Counted from the first letter of the stretch, positions 32,072-42,336 are shown. The stretch is 64,000 nucleotides of DNA from Nonomuraea aurantiaca (GCF_020215705.1 NZ_JAIWNB010000001.1:186001-250000); one strand, 5' to 3'. The notes: generated from the letters alone by a model not told the origin. Numbers and translations: made by a program.

Positions 32072-34092
32072 CTCCCGTCCTGGAGGTCACCGACCTCAAC
32101 GTCTCCTTCGGCGACGTGGTGGCCGTACGCGGCGTCAGCTATGCCGTACGCCAGGGCGAGGTGCTCGGCATCGTCGGCGAGTCGGGCTCCGGCAAGTCCG
32201 TCACCTCGGCCGCTGTCATGGGCCTGCTGCCGCCGGGCGCCACGGTCACCGGCTCGGTGCGGCTGCACGGCAAGGAGCTGATCGGCGCCCGGCAGCGGGA
32301 GCTGACCGCCTTCCGCGGCAAGACCATGTCGATGGTCTTCCAGGACCCGCTGTCCGCGCTGACCCCCGTCTACCGCGTCGGCGACCAGATCGCCGAGGCC
32401 GTGCGCGTCCACCAGAAGGTGACCAGGACGCAGGCCGCGGCCATGGCCGTCGAGCTGCTCGACCTGGTCGGCATCCCCAACCCGGCCCAGCGGGCCCTGG
32501 CCTTCCCCCACGAGTTCTCCGGCGGGATGCGGCAGCGCGCGGTGATCGCGATGGCCATCGCCAACGATCCCGACGTGATCATCTGCGACGAGCCGACCAC
32601 CGCGCTCGACGTCACCATCCAGGCGCAGGTGCTCGAAGTGCTGAAGAAGGCCCAGCGGGAGACGGGCGCCGCGATCGTCATGATCACGCACGACCTCGGG
32701 GTGGTGGCCGGGTTCGCCGACCGGGTGCTGGTGATGTACGCGGGCCGGCCGGTCGAGGTGGGCGGCGTCGACGACATCTACTACGGGCCGCGCATGCCCT
32801 ACACCGTCGGACTGCTCAGCTCCATCCCGCGCGTCGACACCGACGGGCGGCACCCGCTCGTGCCCATCGAGGGCGCGCCGCCCTCGCCCGCGGCGCTGCC
32901 GCCGGGCTGCCCGTTCGCGCCGCGCTGCCCGATGCGGCTCGACGCCTGCGAGGCCGCCGAGCCGCCGCTGTTCGACGTCGGCCCGGCGCACCAGGCCGCG
33001 TGCATCCGCTGGCAGGACGTACGCCCCCGCGTGGCGGCCAAGCACGCGGTCCCCGTCGAGCCGCGCGACGGCCGGCCGCGCCAGGACCGGCAGCCGGTGC
33101 TGAAGGTCGACGGGCTGGTCAAGCGCTACCCGCTGCTGCGCGGATCGGTGTTCAAGCGCAGGGTCGGCACCGTGCACGCGGTGGCGGGGGTCAGCTTCGA
33201 GGTACGCGAGGGCGAGACGCTCGGGCTCGTCGGCGAGTCGGGCTGCGGCAAGACCACGACGCTGATGGAGATCCTGGAGCTGGCCGAGCCGCAGGAGGGC
33301 CGTATCGTCGTGCTCGGGCACGACACCGCCCGGCTCGGCGGCGCCGAGCGGATGGCGATCAGGCGCGACATGCAGGTCGTCTTCCAGGACCCGCTCGCCT
33401 CACTCGACCCGCGCATGACCGTCTACGACATCCTGGCCGAGCCGCTGCGCACCCACGGCAGGGGCGATCCGGGCGGCCGGGTGGCCGAGCTGCTCGACCT
33501 GGTCGGGCTCGACCCCTCCCACGCGGCCCGCTACCCGCAGGACTTCTCCGGCGGCCAGCGCCAGCGCATCGGCATCGCCCGCGCGTTGGCGCTCGAACCC
33601 AGGTTCCTGGCGCTCGACGAGCCGGTCTCCGCGCTCGACGTGTCGATCCAGGCCGGTGTGATCAACCTGCTCGACGCGCTGAAGGCCGAGCTCGGGCTGT
33701 CCTACCTGTTCGTCGCGCACGACCTGGCCGTGGTGCGCTACATCGCCGACCGGGTGGCCGTCATGTACCTGGGCAGGATCGCCGAGATCGGGCAGGTGGA
33801 CGCCGTCTATGAGGCGCCCGCGCACCCGTACACACAGGCGTTGCTGTCCGCGATCCCGCTGCCCGACCCGGTCCGCGAGCGCTCGCGCCGGCGGATCCTG
33901 CTCGAAGGCGATCTTCCCAGTCCGGCCGACCCTCCGTCGGGCTGCCGCTTCCGCACCCGGTGCCCGAAGTTCAGGGCCGAGCTGACCGACGACGAGCGCG
34001 CCGTCTGCGTGGCCGTCGAGCCTTCGGTGCGGCTGCTCGACAAGGACCAGGGCGCCGCCTGTCACTACGCCGAGAAGCTCGAAGTCACCTAA
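32068..34092 (+). CDS. Fused oligopeptide ABC transporter ATPase (DppD-DppF)
   Basis: 674 aa with two complete nucleotide-binding domains that are separate genes in many bacteria. Domain 1: GESGSGKS at 36-43, signature [20 protein letters not shown]. Domain 2: GESGCGKT at about 389-396, [20 protein letters not shown]. After each domain comes the Cys-rich oligopeptide-transporter motif ([31 protein letters not shown]). The start is GTG 32068, overlapping the permease stop as GTGA. Confidence 0.93.
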   Translation: MTPVLEVTDLNVSFGDVVAVRGVSYAVRQGEVLGIVGESGSGKSVTSAAVMGLLPPGATVTGSVRLHGKELIGARQRELTAFRGKTMSMVFQDPLSALTPVYRVGDQIAEAVRVHQKVTRTQAAAMAVELLDLVGIPNPAQRALAFPHEFSGGMRQRAVIAMAIANDPDVIICDEPTTALDVTIQAQVLEVLKKAQRETGAAIVMITHDLGVVAGFADRVLVMYAGRPVEVGGVDDIYYGPRMPYTVGLLSSIPRVDTDGRHPLVPIEGAPPSPAALPPGCPFAPRCPMRLDACEAAEPPLFDVGPAHQAACIRWQDVRPRVAAKHAVPVEPRDGRPRQDRQPVLKVDGLVKRYPLLRGSVFKRRVGTVHAVAGVSFEVREGETLGLVGESGCGKTTTLMEILELAEPQEGRIVVLGHDTARLGGAERMAIRRDMQVVFQDPLASLDPRMTVYDILAEPLRTHGRGDPGGRVAELLDLVGLDPSHAARYPQDFSGGQRQRIGIARALALEPRFLALDEPVSALDVSIQAGVINLLDALKAELGLSYLFVAHDLAVVRYIADRVAVMYLGRIAEIGQVDAVYEAPAHPYTQALLSAIPLPDPVRERSRRRILLEGDLPSPADPPSGCRFRTRCPKFRAELTDDERAVCVAVEPSVRLLDKDQGAACHYAEKLEVT

Positions 34093-34109
34093 GCGGGAGG
34101 ATTCGCTCG

Positions 34110-35813
34110 ATGAAAGCAGCACGTCTGATCGTGGCCGCCCTGGCCGGCTCGCTGTGCCTGGTGGGTTGCGGCCGGGGCCCCGGGGGCTACGGCAGCGATG
34201 GTCTCGCGGGCGGCCCACGGGGAGACGAGCGGAACATCAAGGCGTACGACATCAACCCGCAGCCGCGTGACAAGGTCAAGGACGGCGGCACGCTGCGCTG
34301 GGGCATCAACGAGTTCCCCACCCAGTGGAACAGGAACCACGTCGACGGCAACCTCGCGGTGGCCGCGGTGGTCAGCAACGCGCTCCTGCCCGCGCCGTTC
34401 AGGTCCGACGAGAAGGCCGACATCACCGCGAACCCCGACTACCTGATCGACGTCGAGGTCACCTCCCGCGACCCGCACCAGGTCGTCACCTACACGCTCA
34501 ACCCCAAGGCCAAGTGGTCCGACGGCAAGCCGATCGACTGGGCCGACTACCAGGCCCAGTGGAAGGCGCTCAACGGCACCAATCCCGCCTTCCACATCGT
34601 CTCGTCCACCGGCTACCAGGACATCTCCGACGTACGGCGGGGGCGCGACGACTACTCGGTCGTGGTGACGTTCGCCCGGCCCTTCGGCGACTGGAAGTCG
34701 CTGTTCAGCCCGTTGCTGCCGGCCTCCACCAACAGCACCCCCGAGGCCTACAACACCGCCTGGCTGAACAAGATCCCGGTGACGGCCGGGCCGTTCAAGT
34801 TCAAGGGCTTCGACCAGACGGCGAAGACGATCACGCTCGTCCGCGACGACACCTGGTGGGGCGACCGGGCCAAGCTCGACCAGATCATCTACCGCGCCTC
34901 CGAGCAGGACTCCCTGATCGGCGCGTTCAGCAACGGCGAGCTCGACATCACCGACGTCGGCCCGTCGGCGCCCGACTACGCGCGCGCCAAGACCACCCCG
35001 GGCGCGACCGTACGCCAGGCAGCGGGCCCCGACTTCCGCCACATCACCTTCAACGGCTCCAGCGAGCTGCTGAAGGACCAGCGGGTCCGGCAGGCCATCC
35101 AGCTCGGCATCAACCGCCAGGCGATCGCCCAGTCCGACCTGCAGGGCCTCGACTGGCCGATCACGCTGCTGAACAACCACTTCTTCATGAACACCCAGGA
35201 GGGCTACCAGGACAACGCCGGCGCCCTGGGCGTCTACGACCCGGCCCAGGCCAGGCGCCTGCTCGACGCGGCGGGCTGGCCGCTGGGGGCCGGTGGCGTC
35301 CGGCAGAAGGACGGCAAGCCGCTCGACCTGCGCTTCGTGGTCCCCTCGGGCGTGCAGACCGGCAAGTCGGAGGGCGAGCTCGCGCAGAGCATGCTCGCGC
35401 AGATCGGGGTCAAGCTCACCATCCAGGCCGTGCCCAGCGATGACTTCTTCACCAAGTACGTCATTCCCGGCAACTTTGATATGACGCCGTTCGCGTACAT
35501 TGGCACGCCTTTTCCGGTTTCGAGCAGTTTTGGGATCTACGCCAATTCGCCGAACGGGCAGACATGGAACGCCAACTTCGGTCGCGTGGGCTCGCCTGAG
35601 ATCGACGCGGCGATGAACCAGGCCGGCCAGAGCCTCGACCTGAGGCAGGCGCACGCGGACACCAACGCGGCGGACAAGCTGATCTGGCAGGAGGTCAACG
35701 TGTTGCCGTTGTACCAGAGGCCGCAGAACGTGGCGGTCAGCGAGACGCTGGCCAACGTGGGGGCCCGCGGCTTCTACGACCTCCGCTACCAGGACATCGG
35801 CTTCACCCGCTGA
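34110..35813 (+). CDS. Oligopeptide ABC transporter substrate-binding lipoprotein (family 5)
   Basis: 567 aa. Signal peptide with lipobox LVGC (Cys20) anchors it to the membrane. Family-5 SBP features: GGTLRWGINEFPTQWNRNHV, YTLNPKAKWSDGKPIDWADY, IPVTAGPFKFKGFDQTAKTI, VRQAIQLGINRQAIAQSDLQ. The last gene of the operon; 17 bp after the ATPase. Binds peptides or another ligand outside the cell and feeds the two permeases. Confidence 0.92.
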   Translation: MKAARLIVAALAGSLCLVGCGRGPGGYGSDGLAGGPRGDERNIKAYDINPQPRDKVKDGGTLRWGINEFPTQWNRNHVDGNLAVAAVVSNALLPAPFRSDEKADITANPDYLIDVEVTSRDPHQVVTYTLNPKAKWSDGKPIDWADYQAQWKALNGTNPAFHIVSSTGYQDISDVRRGRDDYSVVVTFARPFGDWKSLFSPLLPASTNSTPEAYNTAWLNKIPVTAGPFKFKGFDQTAKTITLVRDDTWWGDRAKLDQIIYRASEQDSLIGAFSNGELDITDVGPSAPDYARAKTTPGATVRQAAGPDFRHITFNGSSELLKDQRVRQAIQLGINRQAIAQSDLQGLDWPITLLNNHFFMNTQEGYQDNAGALGVYDPAQARRLLDAAGWPLGAGGVRQKDGKPLDLRFVVPSGVQTGKSEGELAQSMLAQIGVKLTIQAVPSDDFFTKYVIPGNFDMTPFAYIGTPFPVSSSFGIYANSPNGQTWNANFGRVGSPEIDAAMNQAGQSLDLRQAHADTNAADKLIWQEVNVLPLYQRPQNVAVSETLANVGARGFYDLRYQDIGFTR

Positions 35814-35815
35814 GG

Positions 35816-35965
35816 TCAGTGCCGCCGCGAGCGCAGCTTGTCCAGGAACCGCCGGGCCTTGCGCTGGTTCTCCGGGTCGTTGGCCATGCGCTTGGCCTTC
35901 TCCATCGTCTGCTTGCCTTGGGGGCTGCGCAGATACGCGCGCACCCGATCCATGAGTGTTGCCAT
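35816..35965 (-). CDS. Conserved small basic actinobacterial protein (49 aa)
   Basis: MATLMDRVRAYLRSPQGKQT, then MEKAKRMANDPENQRKARRF, then LDKLRSRRH. I recognise this pattern (RAYLxSPQGRxxxxRAKRMAxDPxNQxKxR) from short, uncharacterised proteins common in actinobacteria. Helical and strongly basic. It converges with the SBP gene, two bases from its stop. Confidence 0.75.
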   Translation of the reverse strand: MATLMDRVRAYLRSPQGKQTMEKAKRMANDPENQRKARRFLDKLRSRRH

Positions 35966-36006
35966 GCGGGTCCCCTACCCAGAGCGGCCGCCTGAACTCG
36001 GGTCGG

Positions 36007-37143
36007 TCAGCCGTTCCAGATCCGTTCGTAGGCGGCGCGATAGCCCGGGGGGTCCCATGAGATGGTGTCGCCGACGTTGCCTCGCGTGGTCAGATGCACC
36101 GGTGCGACGTACCCGCTGGGGGGCCGCCCGGCGAACGCGCGGTTGAGCTCGTCGACGATCTGGCTGCCCTGCGCGTTCAACGGCTCGGGAACGGTGGCCT
36201 GCTGGAACTGTCGGTCTCGGACGCGCTGGAACGCCGACGGGTCGCCGTCACCCGCGCCGATCGCGTAGGGGGCCCCATCGCCGGCCTTTCCCGCGGCGCG
36301 CAGGGGCGCCGCCGCGTCGGCGAAGTAGAGGTCGTTGATGGCGACCGAGTAGGTCCATCGATCGCCGAAGCGCGACAGGAGCGAGGAGACCGCCTGCGGG
36401 GTGCGGCTGCCCGTGTCAGGAAGCGGGATGTTCTGGTACGACAGTAGCTTGACGCCGGAGCAGCTCAGCAGCGTTCTCTTGATCAGCTGTGCCTTGTTCT
36501 CCGCGAAGGGGATCGACGAGTCGGTGAAGATGACGACTCCCGCGTGCCCCTTCGACCGGACGATGATCCAGAACGCGCTGATCCTCGCGACGTCCTCCAC
36601 CCGGGTGGTGATGTTGGTGAAGAGGCTCGGGTTCGCGCCGGGTCCGGGACGGCTGGCCGCGTGCCACCCGACGAGCGGGATGCGCATGTCCCTGGCCTGC
36701 TCGACCTGCTCGGCGGCGGAGTTCGGGTCGAACCCGCCGATGACGATCCCCGACGGGCGCAGGGCGACGGCCTGGCCGAGGGCCTCCCGTACCCCGGCCG
36801 GAGTGCCCTGGCCGTCGATCACCCGGACGTTCCAGCCGATGGACTCGCCGGCTTCCCGTACCGCCTTGGCCGTGCCCGCGACGCCGGGGTTGGTCATGGT
36901 CGCCGCGATGAAGACGATGTTCTTGCCGCGGACCGCTCGCGGGCCGCTCGTGGGACCGTTCCAGGGCGTCGCCTCTTCGGCCCGCGTGACGGCCGGGCCG
37001 GCCGTGGACAGGACACCGGGACACGCGCTCGCCGTCGGGTCCGGTACGGAGCCGGGAGCCGAGCCGGACGAGCCCCGGGAGCAGCCGCCGGCCAGCGCGC
37101 AGGCCACCGCCAGCGCCGTCGCGGTGCGTGAGAAGCGGTTCAC
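36007..37143 (-). CDS. Sugar ABC transporter substrate-binding lipoprotein (RbsB-like)
   Basis: 378 aa. A lipoprotein signal with Cys after ALAGG (residue 21) is followed by a periplasmic-binding type I fold: GKNIVFIAATMTNPGVAGTA, VRVIDGQGTPAGVREALGQA, PSGIVIGGFDPNSAAEQVEQ, IPLVGWHAAS. It is the last gene of the operon regulator-ATPase-permease-SBP, 10 bp after the permease. The carbohydrate ligand cannot be read from sequence. Confidence 0.88.
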   Translation of the reverse strand: MNRFSRTATALAVACALAGGCSRGSSGSAPGSVPDPTASACPGVLSTAGPAVTRAEEATPWNGPTSGPRAVRGKNIVFIAATMTNPGVAGTAKAVREAGESIGWNVRVIDGQGTPAGVREALGQAVALRPSGIVIGGFDPNSAAEQVEQARDMRIPLVGWHAASRPGPGANPSLFTNITTRVEDVARISAFWIIVRSKGHAGVVIFTDSSIPFAENKAQLIKRTLLSCSGVKLLSYQNIPLPDTGSRTPQAVSSLLSRFGDRWTYSVAINDLYFADAAAPLRAAGKAGDGAPYAIGAGDGDPSAFQRVRDRQFQQATVPEPLNAQGSQIVDELNRAFAGRPPSGYVAPVHLTTRGNVGDTISWDPPGYRAAYERIWNG

Positions 37144-37153
37144 GTCCGGATCC

Positions 37154-38263
37154 CTACCCCGAAGGTGGCACGACTCCCGGTGGGGATGGGCCGCCGGGCG
37201 GTGCGGCGGCAGCGGACTCGACCGATGGCGCCCCTGACGGAGGCGGAGATGGTGTCGTGCGGTGTGGTGCGGCCACCCCCGCGTGCAGCCGGCGCCGGGC
37301 CGCGTAGCCGACGAGTCCGACCGCGATGAGCAGCGTGACCCCGTTGAACAGCGGCGTCACCCAGAAGTCCGCCCCCAGCTGACCGATGCCGGACAGGCCG
37401 ATCGCCAGGACGGCGACGGCGACGACGGTACCGAGCGGGTTGGCCCGGCCGGGCCTGATCGCGGTGGAGCCGAGCAGGGCGGCGACGAACGCCGGCAGCA
37501 GATAGTCGAGCCCGACGCTCGGATTGCCGATCTGCTGCTGAGCGGCGAGCAGGACGCCCGCGAAGCCGGTGACCAGCCCGGAACCGACGAAGGCGCAGAC
37601 GACGTACCGGCGGGTCGGGATGCCGATCAGGTCGGCGGCCCGCGGGTTCGAGCCGATGACGTAGAGGTAACGGCCGACGGGCAGGCGTTCGAGCACGAGC
37701 CAGAGCGCCGCGGCAAGGACGAGCACGTAGAACGAGGGGGCGGGCAGGCCCAGGAACTTCGCGTCGGATATGCCGGTGAAGGCGGGCGGAAGACCTTGCG
37801 GGCCGGGAACGATCCTGGCCCCCTTGGTCGTCCAGCCCGTGATGGCGTACAGCACGCTGCCGGTGCCCAGGGTGGCGATGAACGAGTCGATCCGGGCGAA
37901 CTCGACGAGCAGACCGTTGATCACGCCGACGAGCGCGCCGCCGATGAGCACGCCGAGACAGGTCAGGGGCCATGGCCAGCCGTTGGCGATGATGAGCTGC
38001 AAGGTCACGACGTGTCCGAGCCCGACGCCATAGCCGATGGACAGGTCGAACTTCCCCGTGACGATGGGGATCATCGCGCCCAGGGCCAGGATCGCGGTGA
38101 TCGAATGAGCCGAAAGGATCGACGTCAGGTTGGCCATCGTGGGAAAGGTGTCCGGCAGGGCGAGCGTGAACACGACGCACAGGACGACCGTCAAAGCGAG
38201 CAGCCCATAGCTGCCGATGAAGTGGCCGGCGGTGCGCCGCCGGCGCGGGGATCCCGTGGTCAT
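37154..38263 (-). CDS. Sugar ABC transporter permease (RbsC-like)
   Basis: 369 aa, about ten membrane segments: FIGSYGLLALTVVLCVVFTL, AHSITAILALGAMIPIVTGK, FDLSIGYGVGLGHVVTLQLI, LVEFARIDSFIATLGTGSVL, YVIGSNPRAADLIGIPTRRY. The TGKFDLS and RIDSFIATLGT stretches are hallmarks of RbsC/XylH permeases. The ATG overlaps the ATPase stop (ATGA). A Pro-rich cytoplasmic tail of about 35 residues ends the protein. Confidence 0.9.
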   Translation of the reverse strand: MTTGSPRRRRTAGHFIGSYGLLALTVVLCVVFTLALPDTFPTMANLTSILSAHSITAILALGAMIPIVTGKFDLSIGYGVGLGHVVTLQLIIANGWPWPLTCLGVLIGGALVGVINGLLVEFARIDSFIATLGTGSVLYAITGWTTKGARIVPGPQGLPPAFTGISDAKFLGLPAPSFYVLVLAAALWLVLERLPVGRYLYVIGSNPRAADLIGIPTRRYVVCAFVGSGLVTGFAGVLLAAQQQIGNPSVGLDYLLPAFVAALLGSTAIRPGRANPLGTVVAVAVLAIGLSGIGQLGADFWVTPLFNGVTLLIAVGLVGYAARRRLHAGVAAPHRTTPSPPPSGAPSVESAAAAPPGGPSPPGVVPPSG

Positions 38264-39786
38264 CGGGGATGCGCACCCGTGGCAGCGGGTGCGGCCGACG
38301 CGGCATGGGTGAGTGCGGTGACCGTGAGGGCCTCGCCGGCCACCTCGGTGGTCACCGCCCCCCGGACGAACATGAGGGCGCGGTCACACACGTTCACGAC
38401 TTCTTCGAAGTCGGCGGAGACGAGAATGGCCGCCAGCCCGCCGGCCAGGGCTTGGTCGAGGAGCCGGTAGATCTCGGGTTTGGCGCCGACGTCGACACTG
38501 GCCGTCGGCTCCTCGAGGATCAGGAGGCGGCGGTTCGTGCCGAGCCAACGGCCGATCATGACCTTCTGCTGGTTCCCGCCTGACAGGGTGGCGAGAGGCG
38601 CCTCGGCATCCTCGGGGTGAACGCCGAAGCACGCGACGAGCGCCGCCGCCTCGGCCCGCTCCACGCGGGGCCGGATCCAGCTCAGCGGAGACCGGCCGTA
38701 TGCCCCCGGGTTCGCCAGGAAGTTCTCCCGGACGCTGAGGCTCGGGGCGGCGCCTTCCTCCTGCCGGTCGCCCGCCACCAGGCCGACACCCGCGTCGACG
38801 GCCGCCGACACCGACCGCGGACCATAGGGCCGCCCGTCGAGCAGCACGCGGCCGGCGAGGATGGGGTGCGCGCCGGCCAGAGCGCGGCCGAGATCCACGT
38901 GCCCGGCGCCGGCGAGGCCGACGAGCCCGATGGCCTCGCCGGCCCGCAGGTCGAGGCTGATCGGGCCGGCCTGCCCGGTGCGCACGCCGGTGAGGCTCAG
39001 CACCACCTCACCCGGGTCGCGATTCGGGCGCCGGTGGGTCGCCGGTTCGCGCCCGACGATGTCCCGTACGAGGGTGGTGGAAGGGCCGCCGGTGCGGGTC
39101 CCCTGGCTGACCAGGCGCCCGTTGCGCAGGACCGCGACCCTGTCGGCGATCTCGCGCGCCTCGTCGATCCGGTGGCTCACGTACACGATCCCGTGACCCC
39201 GGTCACGTAGCGCGCGGAGCGCGTCGAACAGGTGGGCGCGGTCGGGCGCGGGCAGGCTGGCGGTCGGCTCGTCGAGGACGATGATCTCGGTTTCGGCGGC
39301 CAGCGCGCGGGCGATGGCGACGAGCGACCGCTCGGCGCGGGTGAGGTCGGCGATCCGCTCATCGGGGTCGAGGTGGATCGCGACGGACCGGAGGGCCGCC
39401 ACGCAGCGCTCGCGCACCCCACGCCAGGAGATGAGACCGCCGCGCCGGCGGTAGCCGGTGCCCAGGGCGATGTTCTCGGCGACGGACATCCACTCGACGA
39501 GGCCGAGATCCTGGTGGACGAACGACATGCTGCGGGAGGCGGCATGGCTGCCCAGCGGATGGCCGGCCACCGTCACCTCCCCTTCGTCGGCGCGATAGAC
39601 CCCGGCCAGGATCTTGATCAGCGTCGACTTGCCGGCGCCGTTCTGTCCGAGCAGGGCGAGGATGCCACCGTGGTGGAGTTCGAGATCCACCCCTTCCAGC
39701 GCGGAGGTGCCGCCGAACCGCTTGCTCACTCCACGGATGCGGATGAGCGGCTCCGAGGCGGTCCGCGACGCCGCGAGCAGGGTCAC
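38260..39786 (-). CDS. Sugar ABC transporter ATPase, two domains (RbsA-like)
   Basis: 508 aa. Domain 1 has ALLGQNGAGKSTLIKILAGV, LTRAERSLVAIARALA and EIIVLDEPTASL. Domain 2 has the altered Walker A usual for RbsA (GLVGLAGAGHVDLGRALAG), LSGGNQQKVMIGRWL and LLILEEPTASVDVGAK. Domain 1's signature is LTRAERS rather than LSGGQ, a divergence worth noting. Start GTG 39786 overlaps the stop of the STAND/LuxR gene, so the regulator and the transporter are translationally coupled. Confidence 0.9.
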   Translation of the reverse strand: MTLLAASRTASEPLIRIRGVSKRFGGTSALEGVDLELHHGGILALLGQNGAGKSTLIKILAGVYRADEGEVTVAGHPLGSHAASRSMSFVHQDLGLVEWMSVAENIALGTGYRRRGGLISWRGVRERCVAALRSVAIHLDPDERIADLTRAERSLVAIARALAAETEIIVLDEPTASLPAPDRAHLFDALRALRDRGHGIVYVSHRIDEAREIADRVAVLRNGRLVSQGTRTGGPSTTLVRDIVGREPATHRRPNRDPGEVVLSLTGVRTGQAGPISLDLRAGEAIGLVGLAGAGHVDLGRALAGAHPILAGRVLLDGRPYGPRSVSAAVDAGVGLVAGDRQEEGAAPSLSVRENFLANPGAYGRSPLSWIRPRVERAEAAALVACFGVHPEDAEAPLATLSGGNQQKVMIGRWLGTNRRLLILEEPTASVDVGAKPEIYRLLDQALAGGLAAILVSADFEEVVNVCDRALMFVRGAVTTEVAGEALTVTALTHAASAAPAATGAHPR

Positions 39787-42104
39787 GGCGCGCCGGCCTG
39801 CTGTCGCGAGCTCCAGGCTTTGGCGACCTGGGACCTGGAGGTGAAACTCAGCTTGCGCAGGATGTTCTCGACATGGCCTTCGGCGGTGCGCTGGGCGATC
39901 ACCAGGGTCTCCGCGATCTGCTTGTTGCTCAGCCCTCGGGCGACCAGTTCGGCGATCTCCCGCTCCCTGCGGGTCAGGACGGACGCGACATCGGATTCGG
40001 GCGGGGAGTTCGCGGGGTCTCTTGCCGGCTTCTCCTCCAGCGCGTAGGCGACGGCCTGGTCGAGCGTGAACTGCGAGCCGCGCGTGAAGGCCACGGTGAA
40101 CGCCTCGTTCCTGAGGCTTCCTCGTAGCTGGGCCTCGCATCGGCCGTGGAGACCTGCCAGATGTCCGAGTCCGGAGAGCGATGTCCCGATCGACCGCCAG
40201 ACCATGTGCGCGGCGCCCAGCAAGTGCGCGGCGCGGTTGTCCTGATGCTGATCGGCGATGATCCAGGCGAGTCCTTCCAGACCTTCGGCGATGCCGAAAT
40301 GGTCGTTGCACCGCAGCTTGAACCTCAGCGCGTCGCGCATCATGGTGACGGCGGTGTCTGGATCGTTGTGCCGCCACCGGTCCAGAGCCGTGACCCACAA
40401 CGCGTAGGAGACGGACCAGGCCGCGTTCGCCCTCTGGGATGCCTCCAAGACCTCCTGGCAGAGCGCCGTCGAGCGGGGGTCGTCCATGACCACGGCGACC
40501 ATGCTCAGCTGGAAGAGGGCGACCCATGAATGACCCCGGTGACCGAGGGCGCGGCGGCGGACCAGGGCCTCTTCCAGGAGAGTGAACGATCGGGTGAAGT
40601 CTCCGGCCAGAAGCGCGGCGAAGCCGGTGATGTGGAGCGCGCCAGCGAGTTGCGCCTCATCACCCAGCCGCTCCGCCAGCCCACGGCACTCCAGCAACAG
40701 GGGTTGCGCGGCCGAGAGGTCGCCCTGCAACAGCAGGAGCCACGCGTCGACCCACAGGGCCTTGGCCCGCGCGGCGGTGGGGCCGGTCTCCTGGGCCAGC
40801 GCCCGCTCCAGCCAGTGGTGGCCTTCGCTGGGGGAGGACCACGAGAGCCGGTGACTCCACATCGCGGCGGCGATCTCGAGGGCGGCCCAGGCCTGACCCG
40901 GCTCGCTCAGGCAGAATTCCAGCGCCGCCCGTACGTTGGCCTGCTCCTGGTGGATCCGGACGAGCCATTCCATCTGGTTCTCGCCGAACCACTCGGCCTC
41001 CGCCCGCGCGGCCAGTTCGCGGCACCAGTCGCGATGCCGCAGCCGAAGCGCCGTCTCCTGCCGGGAGTCGGTGAGCCGTTCCCATCCGTACTGGCGGAGG
41101 GTCTCCAGCATCTCGAAACGCACGCCGGAGTCCTGCGTCCTCCGCACCAGGATCGACTTGTCGACCAGCTCTATCAGCAGGCTGGGAACATCTTCCCGGG
41201 CGATCCCGTCGCCCGAGCACACCTCTTCGACCGCTTCCAGATCGCAGCCGCCGGAGAACACCGACAGCCGTTCCCACAGCAGCTGTTCCTCGGGAGAGCA
41301 CAGGTCATGGCTCCAGTCCACCAGCGCCCGCAACGTCTTCTGGCGAGGCGCCACGACCGTGCGTTCAGTCGCCAGCAACCGGAACCGGTTGTTCAGCCGC
41401 TCGAGGATCTGGTCGACGGACAATGCCCGCATGCGCACCGCCGCGAGCTCGATGGCCAGCGGAATCCCGTCGAGCCGCTGGCACAGCTGTGTCACCGCCG
41501 CGCTGTTGGCGGCATCGACGGTGAAACCCGGTACGACGGCCGCCGCACGGTCCTCGAACAGTCTCACCGCCTCATAACGCGCGTCGGCGGTCGCGACCAT
41601 CGCCTCGCCCGTCCCGTGTACGGTCAGCGGCGGCACCTCCAGGAGGTGCTCACTCGGCACCTGGAGCGACTGCCGGCTGGTCGCGAGAATGTGCAGCTCA
41701 GTCGTCGAGGCGAGCAGCTTGCCGGACAGGATGGCGCACTCGTTCAGCACGTGCTCGCAGTTGTCCAGCACCAAGAGCAATCGCTTGTTGAGCAGATGCT
41801 CGGACAGAGCGGCCACGCTCGGCTGGCGGCAGCCGATCGTGTCCGCGATGGTCTCCGCGAGCAGCTCTTCGGCCACCAGCGGAGCCAGGTCGATCAGCCA
41901 TGCCCCGTCAGGGAACGCCCGTGACATCTCCGCGGCGACCCTCAGCGCCAGCCGCGTCTTGCCCACCCCGCCGACGCCGGTCAACGTCACCATCCGGCCA
42001 GCGGAAAGCAGACGTTTGGTCTCGGTTAGCTCATGCCGACGACCAACGAAACTCGTCAATTCGGCTGGCAGATTCCCCGCTTGCCGTCGTGTCATCGTCC
42101 CCAT
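39783..42104 (-). CDS. STAND ATPase / LuxR-family regulator
   Basis: 773 aa. N-terminal NB-ARC-like ATPase (LPAELTSFVGRRHELTETKR, TLTGVGGVGKTRLALRVAAE for Walker A, KRLLLVLDNCEHVL for Walker B, LATSRQSLQV, IPLAIELAAVRM for GxP), then TPR-like helices (about 360-680), then a LuxR helix-turn-helix at the end (LTRREREIAELVARGLSNKQ, IAETLVIAQRTAEGHVENIL). Such proteins switch with ATP/ligand binding. It heads the sugar ABC operon, with a 4-bp overlap, and probably controls it. Palindromes at 42210-42275 lie upstream. Confidence 0.92.
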   Translation of the reverse strand: MGTMTRRQAGNLPAELTSFVGRRHELTETKRLLSAGRMVTLTGVGGVGKTRLALRVAAEMSRAFPDGAWLIDLAPLVAEELLAETIADTIGCRQPSVAALSEHLLNKRLLLVLDNCEHVLNECAILSGKLLASTTELHILATSRQSLQVPSEHLLEVPPLTVHGTGEAMVATADARYEAVRLFEDRAAAVVPGFTVDAANSAAVTQLCQRLDGIPLAIELAAVRMRALSVDQILERLNNRFRLLATERTVVAPRQKTLRALVDWSHDLCSPEEQLLWERLSVFSGGCDLEAVEEVCSGDGIAREDVPSLLIELVDKSILVRRTQDSGVRFEMLETLRQYGWERLTDSRQETALRLRHRDWCRELAARAEAEWFGENQMEWLVRIHQEQANVRAALEFCLSEPGQAWAALEIAAAMWSHRLSWSSPSEGHHWLERALAQETGPTAARAKALWVDAWLLLLQGDLSAAQPLLLECRGLAERLGDEAQLAGALHITGFAALLAGDFTRSFTLLEEALVRRRALGHRGHSWVALFQLSMVAVVMDDPRSTALCQEVLEASQRANAAWSVSYALWVTALDRWRHNDPDTAVTMMRDALRFKLRCNDHFGIAEGLEGLAWIIADQHQDNRAAHLLGAAHMVWRSIGTSLSGLGHLAGLHGRCEAQLRGSLRNEAFTVAFTRGSQFTLDQAVAYALEEKPARDPANSPPESDVASVLTRREREIAELVARGLSNKQIAETLVIAQRTAEGHVENILRKLSFTSRSQVAKAWSSRQQAGAP

Positions 42105-42209
42105 GACATTTTCAGGCTAACTCATCTCGGCCACGCGAGTTCGGCGAGCCCGGTGTGAGCGGCCACCGTCCTGACCTGCGACGAAGGCCGCTCTCTACCC
42201 ACGTGCACT

Positions 42210-42275
42210 TACCTACGTAGGTAGGAACGGGTAATTATCCGGGCATTTATCCCGTCCTACGCCAACCTGCGTAGG
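42210..42275. promoter_or_regulatory. Two palindromes in the divergent promoter region
   Basis: TACCTACGTAGGTA (42210-42223) is a perfect 14-bp palindrome. CCTACGC-CAACCT-GCGTAGG (42256-42275) has perfect 7-bp arms. Both share the CCTACG/CGTAGG half-site. They lie between the STAND/LuxR gene (-) and DUF5999 (+) and look like sites for one dimeric regulator. The stretch around them is A/T-richer than the genes. Confidence 0.6.
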
Positions 42276-42336
42276 CGCATGCTGGTTTGGTCAGCAAAGA
42301 ACGCCGTGACAGCGGCGACCGAATCAAGGAATGATC

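Noticed and set aside
36007..42104. Assignment as a bona fide ribose operon
   Set aside because: Order and families fit RbsA/C/B, but there is no ribokinase or LacI regulator; the sugar cannot be named, so symbols were left empty.
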